This document shows positions 55,498 through 57,600 of a stretch of DNA of 57,600 bases, in pieces. The stretch spans positions 11,982 through 69,581 of the forward strand of contig JAHDVX010000018.1 in the NCBI GenBank assembly GCA_023382455.1. Reading direction: 5' to 3'. The notes under the pieces are model-generated. The model was not told the DNA's origin. It did no database searches and saw only the letters and a program-made list of their open reading frames with translations. The position numbers and the translations under genes were made by a program. Every line of letters starts with the position of its first letter. The stretch's first letter is position 1. This DNA is from Flavobacteriales bacterium (GTDB taxonomy: Bacteria; Bacteroidota; Bacteroidia; Flavobacteriales_F; PHOS-HE28).

Positions 55498-56949
55498 ATG
55501 GAGACCTTGGAAAAAAAGGCCCGCTATGAAGCTGGGCTGAAGGATTATGTAGGCCGCGAACGCTCCGCGGTGGACCTGTTGAACTCGGTGGGCCAGCTGA
55601 TGTACGGCCAAGGCGTGGAACTCGTGTTCTTCCGCAACCACCTGCTCGACATCAACACCTCGGAGGTGATCAAGCTGTTCGACTATGCGGACGCCGTGGT
55701 GCACAAGCCCATCGACATCGCCACCAGCGCCGAGGTGGCCCGCAACCTGCTCACCTTGGACCTCGCTCCCAGCAAGATCGACCTCGGCCGCCTGACCCAC
55801 GAGTTCCAGGCTTCCGGCCAACCGATCAACGACTTCCTCCGCACTGCGCTCGCTGGTTTCATCGGCCAGGACAAGCACACCTTCAACCCGCAGGACGTGG
55901 TGCTCTACGGCTTCGGCCGCATCGGCCGCGTGGCCGCCCGCGAACTGGTGAAGCAGGCCGGCAAGGGCCAGCAGCTGCGCCTGCGTGCCATCGTGCTGCG
56001 CAAGCTGAACAATGAGGAGATCGTGAAACGCGCCGCCCTGCTGCGCAACGACAGCGTGCACGGCGCTTTCAAGGGAACCGTGGTGGAGGACCTGGAAAAC
56101 CAGGCCCTGATCGTCAACGGCCAGCGCGTGCAGCTGATCGCCGCCAACAACCCGGAGGACATCGACTACACCGCCTACGGCATCCATGACGCCATGGTGA
56201 TCGACAACACCGGCGTGTTCAAGGACCGCGAGGCGCTCAGCCGCCACCTGAAGTCAAAGGGCGTGAAGCAGGTGCTGCTCACCGCCCCGGGCAAGGAGAT
56301 CCCCAACATCGTGTACGGCATCAACCACAAGGGGCTCGACCTGGAAAAGGAGCACATCTTCAGCGCCGCCAGCTGCACCACCAACGCCATCGCCCCGATC
56401 CTGAAGGTGGTGGAGGATAGCCTGGGCATCGAGAAAGGCCACATCGAAACGGTGCACGCCTACACCAACGACCAGAACCTGCTGGACAACTACCACAAAG
56501 GCACCCGTCGCGGACGCAGCGCGGCGATCAACATGGTGATCACCACCACCGGTGCAGGCAGTGCCGTGAGCAAGGCCATCCCCAGCCTGAAAGGCAAACT
56601 GACGGCCAATGCCGTGCGCGTGCCCACCCCCAACGGTTCGCTGGCCATCATGAGCCTCACGGTGAACAAGGACATCACCCGCGAGGAGATGAACAACCTG
56701 GTACGCCAGGCCGCCCTGCAAGGCGAACTCGTGAATCAGATCCACTATCAGGTGGACCCCGAGCTGGTGAGCAGCGACATTATCGGCGACACCTGCTGCA
56801 GCGTGTTCGACAGCAATGCCACCATCGTGAGCGAGGACAAGCGCAACGTGGTGCTCTACACCTGGTACGACAACGAGTTCGGCTACACCAAGCAGGTGAT
56901 CCGCCTGGCCAAGCACATCGCCAAGGTGCGCCGCCTGGTGTACTACTGA
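55498..56949 (+). CDS. Glyceraldehyde-3-phosphate dehydrogenase, long form
   Basis: A 483-residue enzyme. The usual catalytic core begins near residue 132 (NAD motif GFGRIGR at 138-144; catalytic Cys293 in SCTTN; VHAYTNDQNLLDNYHKGTRRGRSA), preceded by an extra helical stretch of about 130 residues. Long-form GAPDHs occur in Bacteroidota alongside a short form and may work in gluconeogenesis. It converts glyceraldehyde 3-phosphate and 1,3-bisphosphoglycerate. The extra part has no motif I recognise. It follows rpoD by 35 bases and ends at a strong hairpin. Confidence 0.93.
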   Translation: METLEKKARYEAGLKDYVGRERSAVDLLNSVGQLMYGQGVELVFFRNHLLDINTSEVIKLFDYADAVVHKPIDIATSAEVARNLLTLDLAPSKIDLGRLTHEFQASGQPINDFLRTALAGFIGQDKHTFNPQDVVLYGFGRIGRVAARELVKQAGKGQQLRLRAIVLRKLNNEEIVKRAALLRNDSVHGAFKGTVVEDLENQALIVNGQRVQLIAANNPEDIDYTAYGIHDAMVIDNTGVFKDREALSRHLKSKGVKQVLLTAPGKEIPNIVYGINHKGLDLEKEHIFSAASCTTNAIAPILKVVEDSLGIEKGHIETVHAYTNDQNLLDNYHKGTRRGRSAAINMVITTTGAGSAVSKAIPSLKGKLTANAVRVPTPNGSLAIMSLTVNKDITREEMNNLVRQAALQGELVNQIHYQVDPELVSSDIIGDTCCSVFDSNATIVSEDKRNVVLYTWYDNEFGYTKQVIRLAKHIAKVRRLVYY

Positions 56950-56969
56950 GCGCTACCGTGAAACCATCC

Positions 56970-57000
56970 AGGAAGGCCATCCCAAGCGGGTGGCCTTCCT
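56970..57000. terminator. Hairpin between GAPDH and the T9SS gene
   Basis: A ten-base stem (AGGAAGGCCA with TGGCCTTCCT) with a further C/G pairing inside the loop, between convergent genes. Only a short T run follows. Confidence 0.75.
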
Positions 57001-57022
57001 GTTTCCGGGCCTGTACCCGCCG

Positions 57023-57600
57023 CTATTGCACCACCAGCCGTTGGACCAGGAACCGGTCGCCCGATCCCAACCGGGCCAAGTAGGTGCCCCGCACCATCCC
57101 GGCAGGCAAGGCCACCGGCCCGGCTTGGCCCTCCGTGCCGAGGGTCACGGCTGCGCGGTATACCAGGCGGCCGGTCACATCCCGGATCTCCAGCTCCATT
57201 GGTCCACCCCGCTCAACCCATGACCCGGCATCCACATACAGCACACCGATGCCGTTGGGGTTCGGATAGAGCAAAGGCTCCGTGGCACCACCGCCGTGGG
57301 TCGCGATGCCGACTTGGATCAACCCTTCGCAAGTGCAAGCCGCAGTGATCGTATCGTTCACCGTGGCCGGATCTCCGTCATCACAGGGATCGCCCACATT
57401 GTACAGGGTGACGCTGGTGGTGGTGCTGAACCCCGCACATCCGTTGCCCGCCGCGATCACATAGGCCACCGTATATACACCGGCCGCGCTCGTCACCAGG
57501 TTGATGGTGCCCGTATTCGAATTCACCACCAGGCCCGCAGGGCTCGCGCTGTACGTGCCGCCGCCCGTGCCCGTGCGCGTCACCGTGGCCGTGCCGCTGC
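57023..57600 (-). CDS. C-terminal end of a T9SS-sorted secreted protein (partial)
   Basis: Only the last 192 residues are inside the window; the gene continues past 57600. The visible part holds an Ig-like repeat module (TRTGTGGGTYSASPAGLVV, then AAGVYTVAYVIAAGNGCAGF) of the kind that is often repeated many times in Bacteroidota surface proteins, followed by a linker and a Por sorting domain (LLYPNPNGIGVLYVDAGS). The N-terminal domains cannot be seen. No function beyond surface location is supported. Confidence 0.85.
   Translation of the reverse strand, partial: SGTATVTRTGTGGGTYSASPAGLVVNSNTGTINLVTSAAGVYTVAYVIAAGNGCAGFSTTTSVTLYNVGDPCDDGDPATVNDTITAACTCEGLIQVGIATHGGGATEPLLYPNPNGIGVLYVDAGSWVERGGPMELEIRDVTGRLVYRAAVTLGTEGQAGPVALPAGMVRGTYLARLGSGDRFLVQRLVVQ

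Overview
This 57.6 kb window is chromosomal DNA from a G+C-rich member of the Bacteroidota, most likely a free-living or sludge-type Flavobacteriales-like lineage. The evidence is: at least seven proteins with a C-terminal type IX secretion (T9SS/Por) sorting domain; Bacteroidota-style promoters (TAnnTTTG minus-7 element); a primary sigma factor lacking region 1.1; a class A RNase P RNA; Bacteroidota families such as DUF3078, DUF4421, DUF2279 and a fused 2-oxoacid dehydrogenase E1. It reads as ordinary core chromosome with scattered small accessory insertions, not as one mobile island.

Layout. 1-9,620: M1 aminopeptidase lipoprotein, secreted thioredoxin-like protein, a carboxylesterase, a small DUF4160/DUF2442 gene pair inserted at the esterase start, fused E1 dehydrogenase, AIM24-type protein, holin-like membrane protein, S4 protein, a GxxExxY gene bounded by repeats, and a secreted CUB-like protein. 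9,744-18,130: tRNA-Arg(CCG), lipoprotein, BipA/TypA, DUF4421 outer-membrane protein, a secreted alpha/alpha-toroid protein, a cupredoxin, a fatty acid hydroxylase, tRNA-Val(GAC), DUF3078 protein. 18,190-29,730: MarR regulator with twin palindromes, GT39 glycosyltransferase and SmpB, CvfB-like S1 protein overlapped with a Kef-type antiporter, a metal module (MntR-like regulator overlapped with an Nramp-Usp fusion, divergent outer-membrane protein) and a multicopper oxidase. 29,730-41,800: two MFS transporters, thioredoxin reductase, a beta-helix T9SS protein, a frameshifted beta-galactosidase, formimidoylglutamase-like enzyme, two secreted proteins of unknown role. 41,890-57,600: T9SS protein with no normal start codon, RNase P RNA, Smr protein divergent from a double TonB-domain protein, NUDIX hydrolase, a decayed HVA1/DUF2945 gene, T9SS sialidase, DUF2279 protein, phosphohexomutase, the overlapping dapF-mltG pair, HtrA protease, RpoD, long-form GAPDH and the end of another T9SS protein.

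Themes. Surface and secreted functions (sialidase, beta-galactosidase, beta-helix and cupredoxin proteins) fit a polymer-degrading lifestyle. Cell-envelope genes (mltG, dapF, phosphohexomutase, GT39) are present. Two ion transporters carry C-terminal stress-type cytosolic domains.

Most notable structures: (1) a DUF4160/DUF2442 pair that appears to have inserted into the esterase start codon region while leaving an 85%-identical 67-bp copy on each side, so the esterase stays readable; (2) a GxxExxY gene bounded by 31-bp inverted repeats, one of them amplified into a nested 49-bp/9-bp tandem array; (3) a set of promoters placed only 4-6 bases before ATG, predicting leaderless mRNAs; (4) a multicopper oxidase lacking two trinuclear-copper histidines.
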